DNA of 64,000 nucleotides, taken from DATDIC01 sp963777625. GTDB lineage: Bacteria; Pseudomonadota; Alphaproteobacteria; Acetobacterales; Acetobacteraceae. Shown in pieces: positions 9,952 through 19,238 of this stretch. Position numbers and translations under genes: made by a program. Position 1 is the first letter of the stretch; each line of letters begins with the position of its first letter. The notes beneath the pieces are model-generated. The model ran no database searches, had not been told where the DNA came from, and saw only the letters and a list, made by a program, of their open reading frames with translations. The stretch spans positions 41,818 to 105,817 of the forward strand of contig CAVZRO010000009.1 in assembly GCA_963777625.1 (NCBI GenBank). Direction: 5' to 3'.

Positions 9952-11451
9952 ATGAAGCTGCACGAGGTGAGAGTTCACCCGTCCAAGGAAGATCTGCCGC
10001 GCGATCAACAGCTCGCCTGGAAGATCGCGGCGGTCGCGTCGGACAAGGTGCCAGTGGAACGCGACGTGACCGCAATGATCGTCAACCGAATCATCGACAA
10101 CGCGTCGGTCGCGATCGCGGCGATCAACCGTCGTCCGGTCGTATCCGCCCGCGACGCGGCACTGGGCCATGCGCGGCGGGATGGCGCGACAGTTTTTGGC
10201 GTGGCGGCCAACCGGCGCGTGAGTCCGGAATGGGCGGCCTGGGCCAACGGGACGGCGGTGCGCGAGCTGGACATGCACGACACCTTCCTGGCTGCCGACT
10301 ATTCGCATCCCGGCGACAATATCCCGCCCATCCTCGCGGTGGCGCAGTTGATGGGACGGAGCGGCCGCGAACTGGTCCGTGGCATCGCCACCGGCTACGA
10401 AATCCAGATCGATCTTGTGCGCGCAATCTGCCTGCACGCGCACAAGATCGACCACATCGCCCATCTGTGCCCGGCACAGGCGGCCGGCATCGGGACGCTG
10501 CTGCGGTTGCCGACAGAAACGATCTATCAGGCCGTGCAGCAGGCGGTGCATGTCAGCTTCACCACCCGCCAGTCGCGCAAGGGCGAGATCAGCTCGTGGA
10601 AAGCCTATGCACCGGCACACGCCGGCAAGCTGGCGATAGAGGCGGTGGATCGCAGCATGCGTGGAGAAGGCGCGCCCAGCCCTATCTACGAAGGCGAGGA
10701 CAGCGTGATCGCCTGGATGCTGGATGGACCCAACGCGGTATATCAGGTGCCGCTGCCGGAGTCTGGCGAGCCCAAGCGCGCGATCCTGGACAGTTTCACC
10801 AAGGAGCACAGCGCCGAATACCAGTCCCAGGCGTTGATCGACCTCGCCTTCCGCCTGCGCGACAAGGTGCCGGCCCTGGAGCAGGTGGAGAAAATCATCA
10901 TCCACACCAGCCACCACACGCACTACGTGATCGGTACCGGGGCGAACGACCCGCAGAAGCTGGATCCGAAGGCCAGCCGGGAAACGCTGGACCATTCGAT
11001 CATGTACATTTTCGCGGTCGCGCTGCAGGACGGGCGCTGGCACCACGTGGACAGCTACGCACGGCGCCGTGCGGGCCGGGCGGACACGGTACGGCTCTGG
11101 CACAAGATCGAGACACGCGAGGATTCCGAATGGACGCGGCGCTACCACGCGACCGATCCAAACGAGATGGCGTTCGGCGGCCGGGTAGAGATAATCATGC
11201 AGGATGGCAGCCGCATTGAAGACGAGTTGGCGGTCGCCAATGCTCATCCGCACGGGGCGAGGCCGTTCGCGCGCGACGATTATGTCCGGAAATTCCATGA
11301 ACTGACGGATGGGACCATCTCGGCGCGGGAGGCGAACCGGTTTCTGGAGATGGTGCAGGATCTGCCGCGATTGTCGGCGGCGGAACTGGCCGGATTGAAC
11401 GTCGCGCTTCCAGCCGGCCGCCTGGAAGCAGGGAAGCCAGGGATTTTCTGA
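9952..11451 (+). CDS. prpD: MmgE/PrpD family 2-methylcitrate dehydratase
   Basis: Dehydrates 2-methylcitrate in the methylcitrate cycle for propionyl-CoA breakdown. The 499-residue protein aligns over its whole length with PrpD, including the segments ANGTAVRELDMHDTF, HPGDNIPPILAVAQLMG and KIIIHTSHHTHYV. The ATG at 9952 gives the family N-terminus (MKLHEVRVHPS). It is followed by prpC after 172 bp and is divergent from the hydantoinase. No prpB (methylisocitrate lyase) lies nearby, so the pathway must be completed elsewhere or PrpD acts on another substrate. Confidence 0.93.
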   Translation: MKLHEVRVHPSKEDLPRDQQLAWKIAAVASDKVPVERDVTAMIVNRIIDNASVAIAAINRRPVVSARDAALGHARRDGATVFGVAANRRVSPEWAAWANGTAVRELDMHDTFLAADYSHPGDNIPPILAVAQLMGRSGRELVRGIATGYEIQIDLVRAICLHAHKIDHIAHLCPAQAAGIGTLLRLPTETIYQAVQQAVHVSFTTRQSRKGEISSWKAYAPAHAGKLAIEAVDRSMRGEGAPSPIYEGEDSVIAWMLDGPNAVYQVPLPESGEPKRAILDSFTKEHSAEYQSQALIDLAFRLRDKVPALEQVEKIIIHTSHHTHYVIGTGANDPQKLDPKASRETLDHSIMYIFAVALQDGRWHHVDSYARRRAGRADTVRLWHKIETREDSEWTRRYHATDPNEMAFGGRVEIIMQDGSRIEDELAVANAHPHGARPFARDDYVRKFHELTDGTISAREANRFLEMVQDLPRLSAAELAGLNVALPAGRLEAGKPGIF

Positions 11452-11623
11452 ATGACTGTACCCGTCCCGCGTGGCGGAACGTGTGACGCGTTCCGTTCTG
11501 CTCTCACCGATAAGTCCGGGTTACGGCCCGCCACGCGGTTGCTGGTCGGCGCCGCGTCTTGCACCATCACGACTGGCGCGGATGACCGGCTGTCGCCGGC
11601 CCGACGTTTCCACGGAGGAATGC

Positions 11624-12790
11624 ATGAGCCAAACTCAGACCGCCCCGACGCTAGGCGCGAACCGGCCGAAGAAATCCGTTGCATTGTCGGGTGTCCCGGC
11701 TGGCAACACGGCACTGTGCACCGTCGGCCGCACCGGCAACGACCTGCATTACCGTGGCTACGACATTCTCGATGTCGCGGAGGCAGCCGAGTTCGAGGAG
11801 ATCGCCCATCTTCTGGTGCACGGAACTTTGCCCAACGCCGCCGAGCTGCGTTCCTACAAACAAAAGCTGCGGAGCATGCGCGGCCTGCCGGCGGCGGTGA
11901 AAGAGACGCTGGAGGCAGTGCCCGCGGCGGCGCATCCGATGGACGTGATGCGCACCGGCGTTTCCGCCCTGGGCTGTGTTTTGCCGGAGAAGGACGACCA
12001 TAACCAAGCCGGTGCGCGTGACATTGCCGACCGGCTGATGGCGTGCCTCGGTTCAATGCTGCTCTACTGGTTCCACTATGCCCATAACGGCCGAGTGATA
12101 GAGATCGAGACGGACGACGAGACGATCGGCGGCCACTTCCTGCACCTGTTGCACGGGGGGGAACCGTCCGAGCCCTGGGTCCGGGCAATGCACACCTCGC
12201 TCAATCTCTATGCCGAGCACGAGTTCAACGCCTCCACCTTCGCGTGTCGCGTGGTGGCGGGCACAGGGTCCGACATGTACTCGGCGATTACCGCGGGGAT
12301 CTCCGCACTGCGCGGGCCGAAGCATGGCGGCGCGAACGAAGTGGCGTTCGAGATCCAGAACCGATACGACAGCCCGGACGAGGCGGAGACCGACATCCGC
12401 AAGCGCGTAGCCAACCGGGAGGTGGTGATCGGCTTCGGCCACCCGGTCTATACGATCGCCGATCCGCGCAACAAGGTGATCAAGGACGTGGCGCACCGGC
12501 TGTCGCGCGATGCGGGCTCCATGAAGATGTTCGATGTCGCCGACCGGATCGAGACGGTGATGGCGGATGCCAAGGGGATGTTCGCCAACCTCGATTGGTT
12601 CAGCGCCGTCAGCTATCACATGATGGGCGTGCCCACCGCGATGTTCACGCCTTTGTTCGTCATCGCGCGGACCGCCGGGTGGAGCGCGCATGTGATCGAG
12701 CAGCGCATCGACGGCAAGATCATTCGTCCGACGGCGAACTACACGGGACCTGAGAATCTGCGCTTCGTGCCGCTGCACGAGCGCGGGTAG
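11624..12790 (+). CDS. prpC: 2-methylcitrate synthase (citrate synthase family)
   Basis: Condenses propionyl-CoA with oxaloacetate. The 388-residue protein has the citrate synthase catalytic regions, with a His in GPKHGGANEVAF, a His in GFGHPVYTIADPR and an Asp in DWFSAVSYHMM; the short length and the N-terminal segment LHYRGYDI fit methylcitrate synthase. The ATG at 11624 follows GGAGGA at a good distance; the frame is open for 51 more codons upstream but has no better start. The linkage to prpD supports methylcitrate rather than citrate synthesis. Confidence 0.93.
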   Translation: MSQTQTAPTLGANRPKKSVALSGVPAGNTALCTVGRTGNDLHYRGYDILDVAEAAEFEEIAHLLVHGTLPNAAELRSYKQKLRSMRGLPAAVKETLEAVPAAAHPMDVMRTGVSALGCVLPEKDDHNQAGARDIADRLMACLGSMLLYWFHYAHNGRVIEIETDDETIGGHFLHLLHGGEPSEPWVRAMHTSLNLYAEHEFNASTFACRVVAGTGSDMYSAITAGISALRGPKHGGANEVAFEIQNRYDSPDEAETDIRKRVANREVVIGFGHPVYTIADPRNKVIKDVAHRLSRDAGSMKMFDVADRIETVMADAKGMFANLDWFSAVSYHMMGVPTAMFTPLFVIARTAGWSAHVIEQRIDGKIIRPTANYTGPENLRFVPLHERG

Positions 12791-13385
12791 CAACTTCCCA
12801 CGGTGGCGGGGAGCAATCGGTAGCCGCCACGGCGGCAGCGTCGCGGCGGTTTCGTGTGGTCGGAATGCGCGCATCGGAACACGCGCACTGAAAATTTCGT
12901 CAAACCCGCCACGAAACGGTTGCTTTTTGTTGACATGAGTCGACGAGACGCGGAATAGCGAAGTCGTCATGCATGCGCGCGATTCGCGCGACAATCGCGT
13001 CTGTCGGCGCCGGCATGTAAATTAAGGAAGGACGGTCCATGGACCGCAGCCTCGTCCAGGCGAAGCAGGGCAGATCGGACATCGCGCGACTTATGCGCTC
13101 TATGTCCTCTTCCTCGAGTCGGGATGTTTGCGGCCATGGCGCGAGGGACGAAAAGCGTCCCGCGCCGGATACGTCGGTTGCAGCTCGCGCTTTGTGGGCG
13201 TTCGCGCGCCAAAGCCGAATAGGGCAACCGATCCGGTCGCCGGCCCGAGAGAGCTGGTTCGTTGGCGAGGATGTTCTGCGCCGGCGGACACGTAGCGGAG
13301 CAGGTCGCCCCAGTGGATCATGCCACTCGCGGTGGTTCGTCGCGCCGCGCGGACTCCCAAGCAACAGGAGAAGGAGTTTCCTCAG
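12791..13385 (+). other. Long leader region ahead of the histone-like gene
   Basis: A 595-bp stretch without a convincing gene. A TTGACA hexamer lies at 12930-12935 but the matching -10 is poor. An ORF from 13039 to 13389 is preceded by GGAAGGA but encodes a low-complexity basic peptide with no family features, so I do not call it. A long untranslated leader for the H1-like gene is possible. Confidence 0.35.
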
Positions 13386-13814
13386 GTGAGCACCGAGGAT
13401 AGCAGCACTGAAAAAACACGCGCGCAGCCGATGGCGATGCGAGCCGGCACGCGCAAGGCGGCCGGTCGCAAGACCGGTGCACGCAAGACGGCCGCCCGGA
13501 AAGGCGCAACCCGCAAGACCGCAACGCGCAAGACTGGCGCCAAGACGGCCGGCCGCAAGACCGTCGCGAAGAAGAAGACCGCCGGTCGCAAGACGGCTGC
13601 CCGCAAGACCGTCGCGAAGAAAAAAAGCGCCGGTCGCAAGACGGCAGCCCGCAAGACCGTCGCGAAGAAAAAAAGCGCCGGTCGCAAGATCGCGGCAAAG
13701 CGCGGGACGACCACACGCAAGACAGCCACGCGCCGGCGCAAGGCGGCAGCTCCCATGCCGGAGCATGAGGAAGGCATGGACGAGGACCATGGCTCGATGG
13801 ATGAACTCGGCTGA
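13386..13814 (+). CDS. Histone H1-like Lys/Ala/Arg-rich DNA-binding protein
   Basis: A very basic protein of about 142 residues made almost entirely of K, A, R, T and G in tandem AxRKTxARK-type repeats, with a short acidic tail (HEEGMDEDHGSMDELG). This composition matches bacterial histone H1-like and AlgP-type proteins that bind and compact DNA without sequence specificity. The GTG at 13386 has AGGAG nine bases upstream and yields a start (STEDSSTEKTRA) without the odd residues encoded further 5-prime. A clear rho-independent terminator follows 24 bp after the stop. The number of repeats is expected to vary between strains, since two 48-bp units are nearly identical. Confidence 0.85.
   Translation: MSTEDSSTEKTRAQPMAMRAGTRKAAGRKTGARKTAARKGATRKTATRKTGAKTAGRKTVAKKKTAGRKTAARKTVAKKKSAGRKTAARKTVAKKKSAGRKIAAKRGTTTRKTATRRRKAAAPMPEHEEGMDEDHGSMDELG
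13581..13676 (+). repeat. Two tandem 48-bp units inside the H1-like gene
   Basis: The segments 13581-13628 and 13629-13676 are 48 bp each and differ at one third-codon position only. Each encodes AGRKTAARKTVAKKKS. Partial copies flank them (13547-13580 and from 13677). This is a recent in-frame tandem duplication and a likely length-variable site. Confidence 0.9.
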
Positions 13815-13838
13815 GCAGAACTCCATCGGACTTCAAAG

Positions 13839-13864
13839 GGGCGCCGGAAGGCGCCCTTTCTTTT
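13839..13864 (+). terminator. Rho-independent terminator of the H1-like gene
   Basis: Perfect 7-bp GC stem GGGCGCC (13839-13845) and GGCGCCC (13850-13856) with a GGAA loop, followed by TTTCTTTT. It lies 24 bp after the stop codon. Confidence 0.9.
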
Positions 13865-13905
13865 AGAGCCTGATCGCTTCAAGATGAAGCGCTCAGGCTC
13901 TAAAA
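13861..13905. repeat. 45-bp near-perfect palindrome
   Basis: Arms 13861-13881 and 13885-13905 are 21 bp each with one mismatch and a 3-base AGA spacer; each arm contains AGAGCCTGA. The left arm shares its T run with the preceding terminator. Sequences of this kind recur between genes in alphaproteobacterial genomes, as I recall, and resemble REP or MITE elements. No second full copy was found in this window; a half-similar stretch (AGCGATCGCGCTCTAG) lies near 13952. Confidence 0.75.
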
Positions 13906-13910
13906 TTCCT

Positions 13911-14974
13911 TGTTTGAGAGTGTGACTCACGCTTTCCGACCGTCAGCCTCAAGCGATCGCGCTCTAGCTGTCGAATCCAAGAACGTTGTTCAGTTTGGCG
14001 AAGGGGGTCATGTGTTTGATGCCGCTGTGGGTCCGTATGGTGTTGTAGGTCTTCAGCCATGGTTCGAGCGTTTCGATCCGCTCGGCCGAGGTGGTGTAGG
14101 CTTGCACATAGGCCCATTCGCGCAGGCTGGTTTGGATGAAGCGTTCGGCTTTGCCGTTGGTGCGCGGGGTGTAGGGCCGGGTTCGCTTATGGCGGATGCC
14201 CTGCTCTGCCAACAGGTCGCGGAAGGCGAAGCTTTTATAGGCCGATCCGTTGTCGGTCATGATCCGCTCGACGCTGACGCCGAAGCGCTTGAAGCAGGCC
14301 AGTGCGCGACGGGTGAAAGCGACGGCGCTCTCGGCTTTCTCGTTGGCCAGGACCTCGCTGTAGGCCAGGCGGCAGGCATCGTCGATGGCGACGTGGAGAT
14401 ATTCCCAGCCGGTGCCGCGCTTGTTGCTTTGGCCGGTGCGATCACCGGTGATGCGGTGGCCGACGCCGTCGATGCGGCCGAGTTTCTTGATGTCGATGTG
14501 GATGAGTTCGCCGGGTTTCTCGCGCTCATAGCGCACGATCTCTGGCCTGGTTTCGAGCGCGCTGAGCCTTCCAAGACCGAGCCGGCGTAACACCACGCCA
14601 ACGGTCGAGCGCGGCAGACCAAGCTCACGCGCGATCTGCGGACCGGTGCGCCGTTGGCGGCGCAGGCGCTCGATCGCGGCCATGGTGTCGGCGTCGGTGC
14701 GGCGGCATCGGACGGGCGCCGAACTACGGTCCCGCAGGGCAAGTTCGCCGCCCGCCCGATGCCGTGCCAGCCAACGAAACGCTTGTCGAAGGGAGAGACC
14801 GGCGGCAGCGGCCGCATCTCCCACCCGCCACCCATCGGTGCGGACGCGTTGCACCAGCAAGGCTCGACCTTGCGGCGTCAGGCGCGCATTCTTGTGCAGG
14901 TTCATCCGGGGCTCCCTGGGCGTGCGGTTGAAGGTCTGGCAACCACAGCTTCACCCCTTCACCCCGGGTGAACA
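13911..14974 (-). mobile_element. IS481-family insertion sequence, ends tentative
   Basis: The transposase type and a size near 1.06 kb fit IS481. I placed the ends at TGTTTGAG (13911) and at TGAACA (14974), which give TGTT-type inverted termini, but similarity beyond the first few bases is weak and no clear target duplication was found. The transposase itself is certain; the boundaries are not. Confidence 0.5.
13964..14905 (-). CDS. IS481-family DDE transposase
   Basis: A 313-residue cut-and-paste type transposase. It begins with two helix-turn-helix segments (about residues 10-110), then an integrase catalytic core with the three acidic residues visible in HIDIKKLG, TDNGSAYKS and NGKAERFIQ. 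It ends with the usual C-terminal stretch RTHSGIKHMTPFAKLN. The length is normal and the gene intact, so the element may still be active. It separates the H1-like gene from the OtnC/OtnK module. Confidence 0.95.
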   Translation of the reverse strand: MNLHKNARLTPQGRALLVQRVRTDGWRVGDAAAAAGLSLRQAFRWLARHRAGGELALRDRSSAPVRCRRTDADTMAAIERLRRQRRTGPQIARELGLPRSTVGVVLRRLGLGRLSALETRPEIVRYEREKPGELIHIDIKKLGRIDGVGHRITGDRTGQSNKRGTGWEYLHVAIDDACRLAYSEVLANEKAESAVAFTRRALACFKRFGVSVERIMTDNGSAYKSFAFRDLLAEQGIRHKRTRPYTPRTNGKAERFIQTSLREWAYVQAYTTSAERIETLEPWLKTYNTIRTHSGIKHMTPFAKLNNVLGFDS

Positions 14975-15030
14975 ACCTTCATAGCTTCGACATCTAGCAC
15001 TCGCCACAGTGCAGTCTTTTCGGCAAGCCG

Positions 15031-15663
15031 TCACCCGAAGGTGGCGAGCAGGTCCTGGACCTGAGGCGGCGTAAGCAGACGCGGCGACGCATTGCGTAGC
15101 AGCAGATACAGCTTGGCGGCTTCTTCCAGTTCCTCTGCCGCATAGACCGCGTCGGTCAATGTCTTGCCCGATACGACCGGCCCGTGGTTGGCGAGCAGGA
15201 CGGCGCGCGCATTCAGGGCGGCGGCGTGAATTGCCGGTTCCATGGCCGGATCCCCAGGCCGATAGTACGGCACGATCGGCATGCGCCGTCCGACCCGCAT
15301 GACAAAGTAAGGGGTCAGCGGCGGGATCGCGTTGTCTGCATCGGCATCAGGAAGGCAGGCCACCGCGGTCGCCATCGTGGAGTGCAGGTGAACCACTGCG
15401 CCAGCACCCGCACGCGCCGTGTAGAAGGCGCGGTGCATGAACACTTCCTTTGACGGCTGGTCACCGGACAGATGGCGGAAATTCGTATCCAGGCGGGCAA
15501 GGCGTGTTGCGTTGAGCCGGCCCAGGCAGGAATTGGTCGGCGTGATGAGATAGCCGTCCGCTAGGCGCACGCTGATGTTGCCGGCGGAGCCAACGGAAAA
15601 GCCACGAGCGAACAGGCTTGCCGCCAATTCGACCAGAGCATGGCGAGCTTCGTCTTCAGTCAT
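15031..15663 (-). CDS. otnC: Class II aldolase, 3-oxo-tetronate 4-phosphate decarboxylase type
   Basis: Zinc-dependent class II aldolase/adducin fold enzyme. The 210-residue protein has GSAGNISVRLADG, a catalytic Glu in SKEVFMH, and the zinc-binding histidines in VVHLHSTMA and LLANHGPVV. OtnC decarboxylates 3-oxo-tetronate 4-phosphate to dihydroxyacetone phosphate after OtnK phosphorylates the 3-oxo acid; this pathway is established for threonate and erythronate breakdown. Its start overlaps the otnK stop by ATGA. Substrate assignment follows from the pairing; the dehydrogenase (ltnD/denD) and isomerase (otnI) of the known pathways are not in the window. Confidence 0.85.
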   Translation of the reverse strand: MTEDEARHALVELAASLFARGFSVGSAGNISVRLADGYLITPTNSCLGRLNATRLARLDTNFRHLSGDQPSKEVFMHRAFYTARAGAGAVVHLHSTMATAVACLPDADADNAIPPLTPYFVMRVGRRMPIVPYYRPGDPAMEPAIHAAALNARAVLLANHGPVVSGKTLTDAVYAAEELEEAAKLYLLLRNASPRLLTPPQVQDLLATFG

Positions 15664-16926
15664 GCGAGCACCTGGAACGCTTTGAGGAAGAAGTCGCGGG
15701 CGCCGAAATTGCCGGACTTAAGCGCGAGCAGCAGCGGCTGGTTGCTGCCGGTGGCGTAGGTCCAGGGCACGCCGGGGTCGATCTCCGCGCCGATACGCAG
15801 GCTGCGCACACCGAGCCGGGACACCACGGCGCCGGCGGTTTCTCCGCCCGCCACGACCAGACGGCGCAGACCCCGGGCGAATAGGCCTTCTGCGATTGTT
15901 GCCAGTGCATGTTCCACCAGGGCACCGGCGGCGTCGCGGCCCAGCCGTTCCTGCACCGCGGCAACCTTGTCAGGCGGTGCGGACGCTGCGATTACCACCG
16001 GTGTGCTGCCCAGCCTGTCGGCAGCCCATGCCAGCGCCTGCGTGCTGAGTGCGTCAGCATCCGGGTGCGACAACGGATCGAGTTCAAAGACCGGCACATG
16101 CTCGCGCGCTTCGGCGATCTGTCCGAGTGTGGCACGCGAGCACGATCCGGCCAGCACCGCGGCATGCCCCTCGACGGACGGCAATGCGCCGGGATCGTCG
16201 ATGCGCTCGAGTTGGCCGGCGCGACGGAAATTCTCCGGAAGACCCATGGCCACGCCGGAGCCGCCGGTGAGCAATGCGTGCTTGGCCGCTGCCTCCCCGA
16301 TGGCAATCAGGTGCGCGTCGTTGACGGCGTCGATGATAGCGTAGCGGCGTCCTTGTTCCTTCAAGACCGTCATTGCGTCGCGGATGGCGGGCGCGCCCTG
16401 TGCAACGACCATATAGGGAACGAGACCGACAGGTACCGTCGGTCTGGCGTCCCAGGACACGCACAAGGTTCGCATCCTTCATGGGCGTCAGCGGATGGTT
16501 TTCCATGCCGCTCTCGTTCAACAGCGCCGACCCGACGAACAGATGCCCCTGATAGACGTTGCGGGCGTTGGCGGGGAACGCGGGGCAGGCGAGCGCGAAG
16601 CCGCATCCCAGGGCAGCGATCAGCGCGTCGGCGACCGGACCGATATTGCCCCGGTCGGTACTGTCGAAGGTGGAGCAGTATTTGAAGAAGAATTGTCGGC
16701 AGCCGACGGCACGCAGCCAGCGCAGCGCCGCCAGGCTTTCCTGCACGGCCTGCTGCACAGGTGCGGTGCGGGACTTGAGCGCAACCACGATGGCGTCGGC
16801 ATCGGGCGGCGGATCGTCCGCGCGCGGGACACCGATGGACTGGACCGTACGCATGCCGTTGCGGACCAGCATGGAGGCAAGGTCGGTGGCGCCGGTGAAA
16901 TCATCGGCAATGGCACCGAGCAGCAT
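15660..16926 (-). CDS. otnK: 3-oxo-tetronate kinase (four-carbon acid sugar kinase), frameshifted
   Basis: DUF1537-type kinase that phosphorylates 3-oxo-tetronates. The N-terminal half starts at 16926 with MLLGAIADDFTGATDLASM, the family signature, and runs to VLGRQTD. The second frame resumes at VGLVPYMVVAQG and ends with the nucleotide-binding part containing VVAGGETAGAV and YATGSNQPLLLALKSGNFG. One extra base beside GTAC (16433-16436) explains the change, and the total length is a multiple of three plus one. The corrected protein of about 421 residues is full length for the family. The overlap with otnC indicates a two-gene operon. Confidence 0.87.
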
Positions 16927-16941
16927 CGCTAGTCTCCTTGT

Positions 16942-17979
16942 TCAGATGATGAGCGCCTCGGCAAAAGCGCGGATCTGCCTCTGCCATGACGGGAGCGTCC
17001 GGCCGGTCTGCCAGGCGACATCAGCCATTTCGCGACGCAGGTCGGTGCCGAAAATCTGGCGGCGCAACGCCTTCGATAGCTGATCGATGTCGCCAGGTGG
17101 GCACACGACCCCGCCTTCGGTCGGCACCAATGCAGCGGCCGAACCGCCGGCTGTGACAGCCACCGGCAAGCCGCGCTTCAAGGCTTCCGCAACGGCCATG
17201 CCGTAGCCTTCCCAGTGCGATGCCAGGGCAAATAGATCGGCCTCGCGCCATAAATGATCCAGCGTCGCATCATCAACTTCCCCGGCGAAACGGATCTGGG
17301 CAGTGACACCGAGCTGCCTGGTCAGGTCGGACAGCATCTGCGCGTGCGCCGGGTCCCGCATCGTCGAACCGACGATCGTCAGGTGCCAGTCGAGGTCGAA
17401 CAGCCGCGCCAACGCGCGGATCAGAATATCGTGCCCTTTGCGCGGGATCAGCGCGCCGATGGACAGGATGGCGCATCCCGGGCCGCCGGAACCCGCGCTG
17501 CGCAGCGCATCGTCGGTGCCGGGGACGACGACGCGCATGCGCGCTGGATCCACGCCGAAATCCGCCGCGAGACGTTCCGCCGTCGGTTCACTGGTAACGA
17601 TCACGCGCGCGAGGCGGGGCAGCAGGCGCAGCTCGGTGTTGCGCAGCGTGGCGCGATCGCTGTCGGCAAAGCCGGTATCGAACGCCGTAGGATGATGGAT
17701 GATCGCGGCGGCCGGGCGGGCCGCCACCGAATCGCCCTGGCCGGCGAACGCAAGCAAGGCGAGCCCATCGATCAGCGGCAACGTGTCGCGCGGCAAGGAG
17801 GCCCAGGCTCCACGCGCGGCGCTGCGCGCTGTCTCATCGGTGACTGGATGCGTGCCAGGAAGCTCGATCACGTTGATCTCGTGACCGGCATCCCGCAGCC
17901 CCGCGACCATTCGCCGGTCATAGGCGTAGCCGCCGGATACGGTGGCAAACGGCGCGGGCACGATCAGCGTGATGTGCAT
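16942..17979 (-). CDS. GT4-type glycosyltransferase
   Basis: A GT-B fold sugar transferase of about 345 residues. The N-terminal domain begins MHITLIVPAPFATVSGGYAYDR, with the glycine-rich acceptor loop. The C-terminal domain has the family segments GALIPRKGHDILIRA, ADLFALASHWEGYGMA and the EALKRGLPVA stretch that binds the nucleotide sugar. The ATG at 17979 is chosen because further upstream the frame is antisense to the DSD1-type gene. It lies 15 bp upstream of otnK, so it probably shares a transcript with that module. Donor and acceptor are unknown. Confidence 0.88.
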   Translation of the reverse strand: MHITLIVPAPFATVSGGYAYDRRMVAGLRDAGHEINVIELPGTHPVTDETARSAARGAWASLPRDTLPLIDGLALLAFAGQGDSVAARPAAAIIHHPTAFDTGFADSDRATLRNTELRLLPRLARVIVTSEPTAERLAADFGVDPARMRVVVPGTDDALRSAGSGGPGCAILSIGALIPRKGHDILIRALARLFDLDWHLTIVGSTMRDPAHAQMLSDLTRQLGVTAQIRFAGEVDDATLDHLWREADLFALASHWEGYGMAVAEALKRGLPVAVTAGGSAAALVPTEGGVVCPPGDIDQLSKALRRQIFGTDLRREMADVAWQTGRTLPSWQRQIRAFAEALII

Positions 17980-18115
17980 GCGAACTGCTCGGAGGTGACG
18001 TTCCGCGACGCAGATTGCACCCGCCGGGCGCGCGTGGCCACCATGCAGGTGTCGACGGCTTGCCGTGCTTCGCATGGGCGGCGACACTGGCGCACCTGAT
18101 CGTCGGAGGATCGTC

Positions 18116-19238
18116 ATGCAACAGCCGCCCCCAGCGCAACCCGGGATGCGGGAAGACGAGATCGACACGCCGGCACTGATCATCGACCTGGACGCGTTCG
18201 AGGCCAACCTGGACCGCATGGCCGAAATGCTGGCGCCGACCCATGCCCGGTTGCGTGCCCATGCGAAGACGCATAAATCGCCGGTGATCGCGCGATTGCA
18301 GATGGCGCGCGGCGCGGTGGGACAATGCGTGCAGAAGGTGGGTGAGGCCGAGGCGCTGGCCTGGGGCGGCATTCCCGACATCCTGGTGAGCAACGAGGTG
18401 GTCGGGCGCGGCAAGCTGGCGCGGCTGGCGGCGCTGGCGCGCATCAGCAAGGTGGCGGTGTGCGTCGATCATGCGGAGCAGGTTTCGGCACTGGAGAGCA
18501 TGGCGGCCGATGCCGGGATCGGCTGCCGGTGCTGGTGGAGATCGACGTGGGTGCTGGACGTTGCGGGGTGGCGCCGGGGCCGGACGCCGTTGCTATGGCG
18601 CAACGGATAGCCGGTTCGCGCCACCTGAGGTTCGGGGGGCTACAGGCCTATCACGGCAGCGCGCAGCATAAGCGGACCATCGAGGAGCGGCGCAAACTGA
18701 TCGAGGGGGCCGTCGATGCATCCCGCCGGACGGTGGAGCAGCTTCGGCAGCAAGGGCTGGACTGCGCGATCGTCGGCGGCGCGGGGACCGGGACGTTTGG
18801 CTTGGAAGCGGCTTCCGGCGTGTACAACGAAATCCAGGCGGGCAGCTACGTGTTCATGGACGCCGATTATGGGCGAAACATGGACGAAGCCGGCCAGCCG
18901 TTCGGCACTTTCCGGCACTCACTGTTCGTGCTGGCATCGGTGATGAGCGTGCCGACGCGCAGCATCGCGGTGGTGGATGCGGGGTTGAAGGCGCTGGCCG
19001 TCGACAGCGGATTGCCGACGCTGTGGCAGCGGCCGGACATCCGATACGTCGGCGCGTCCGACGAGCACGGCAAGATGGAGGTCGGGTCCGAGACGGCAAT
19101 GCCGAAGCTGGGAGAAAAGCTGCGGCTGGTGCCCGGGCATTGCGACCCCACGGTGGACCGGTACGACTGGTATGTCGGGGTGCGGAACGGCCGGGTCGAA
19201 TGCCTGTGGCCGGTTGCGGCAGGGGAGCGATGCACTGA
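18116..19238 (+). CDS. DSD1/D-threonine aldolase-family PLP enzyme, two frameshifts
   Basis: PLP enzyme with an alanine-racemase-type N-terminal barrel and a zinc-binding C-terminal domain, acting on D-beta-hydroxy amino acids. The PLP lysine is in RAHAKTHKSP. The start at 18116 has GGAGGA upstream. Frame changes occur near 18522 (DAGIG to PVLVEIDVGAGRCGV) and near 19222, where the normal end AARGAMH appears in another frame and stops at 19238. Each needs one missing base to be restored. The metal-site region PGHCDPTVDRYDW is intact. The corrected stop overlaps the next gene by one base. D-threonine aldolase, D-serine dehydratase or beta-hydroxyaspartate aldolase are all possible. Confidence 0.83.

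Noticed and set aside
13039..13389. Plus-strand ORF with GGAAGGA upstream of its ATG
   Set aside because: Basic, low-complexity product with no domain; it runs into the H1-like start region, so a leader is more likely.
12900..13826. Minus-strand ORF of 308 codons across the H1-like gene
   Set aside because: It is the antisense of the repeat gene and has only Leu/Arg/Ala-rich repeats derived from it.
17254..18099. Plus-strand ORF opposite the glycosyltransferase
   Set aside because: Shadow of the GT4 gene; no start signal or conserved motif.
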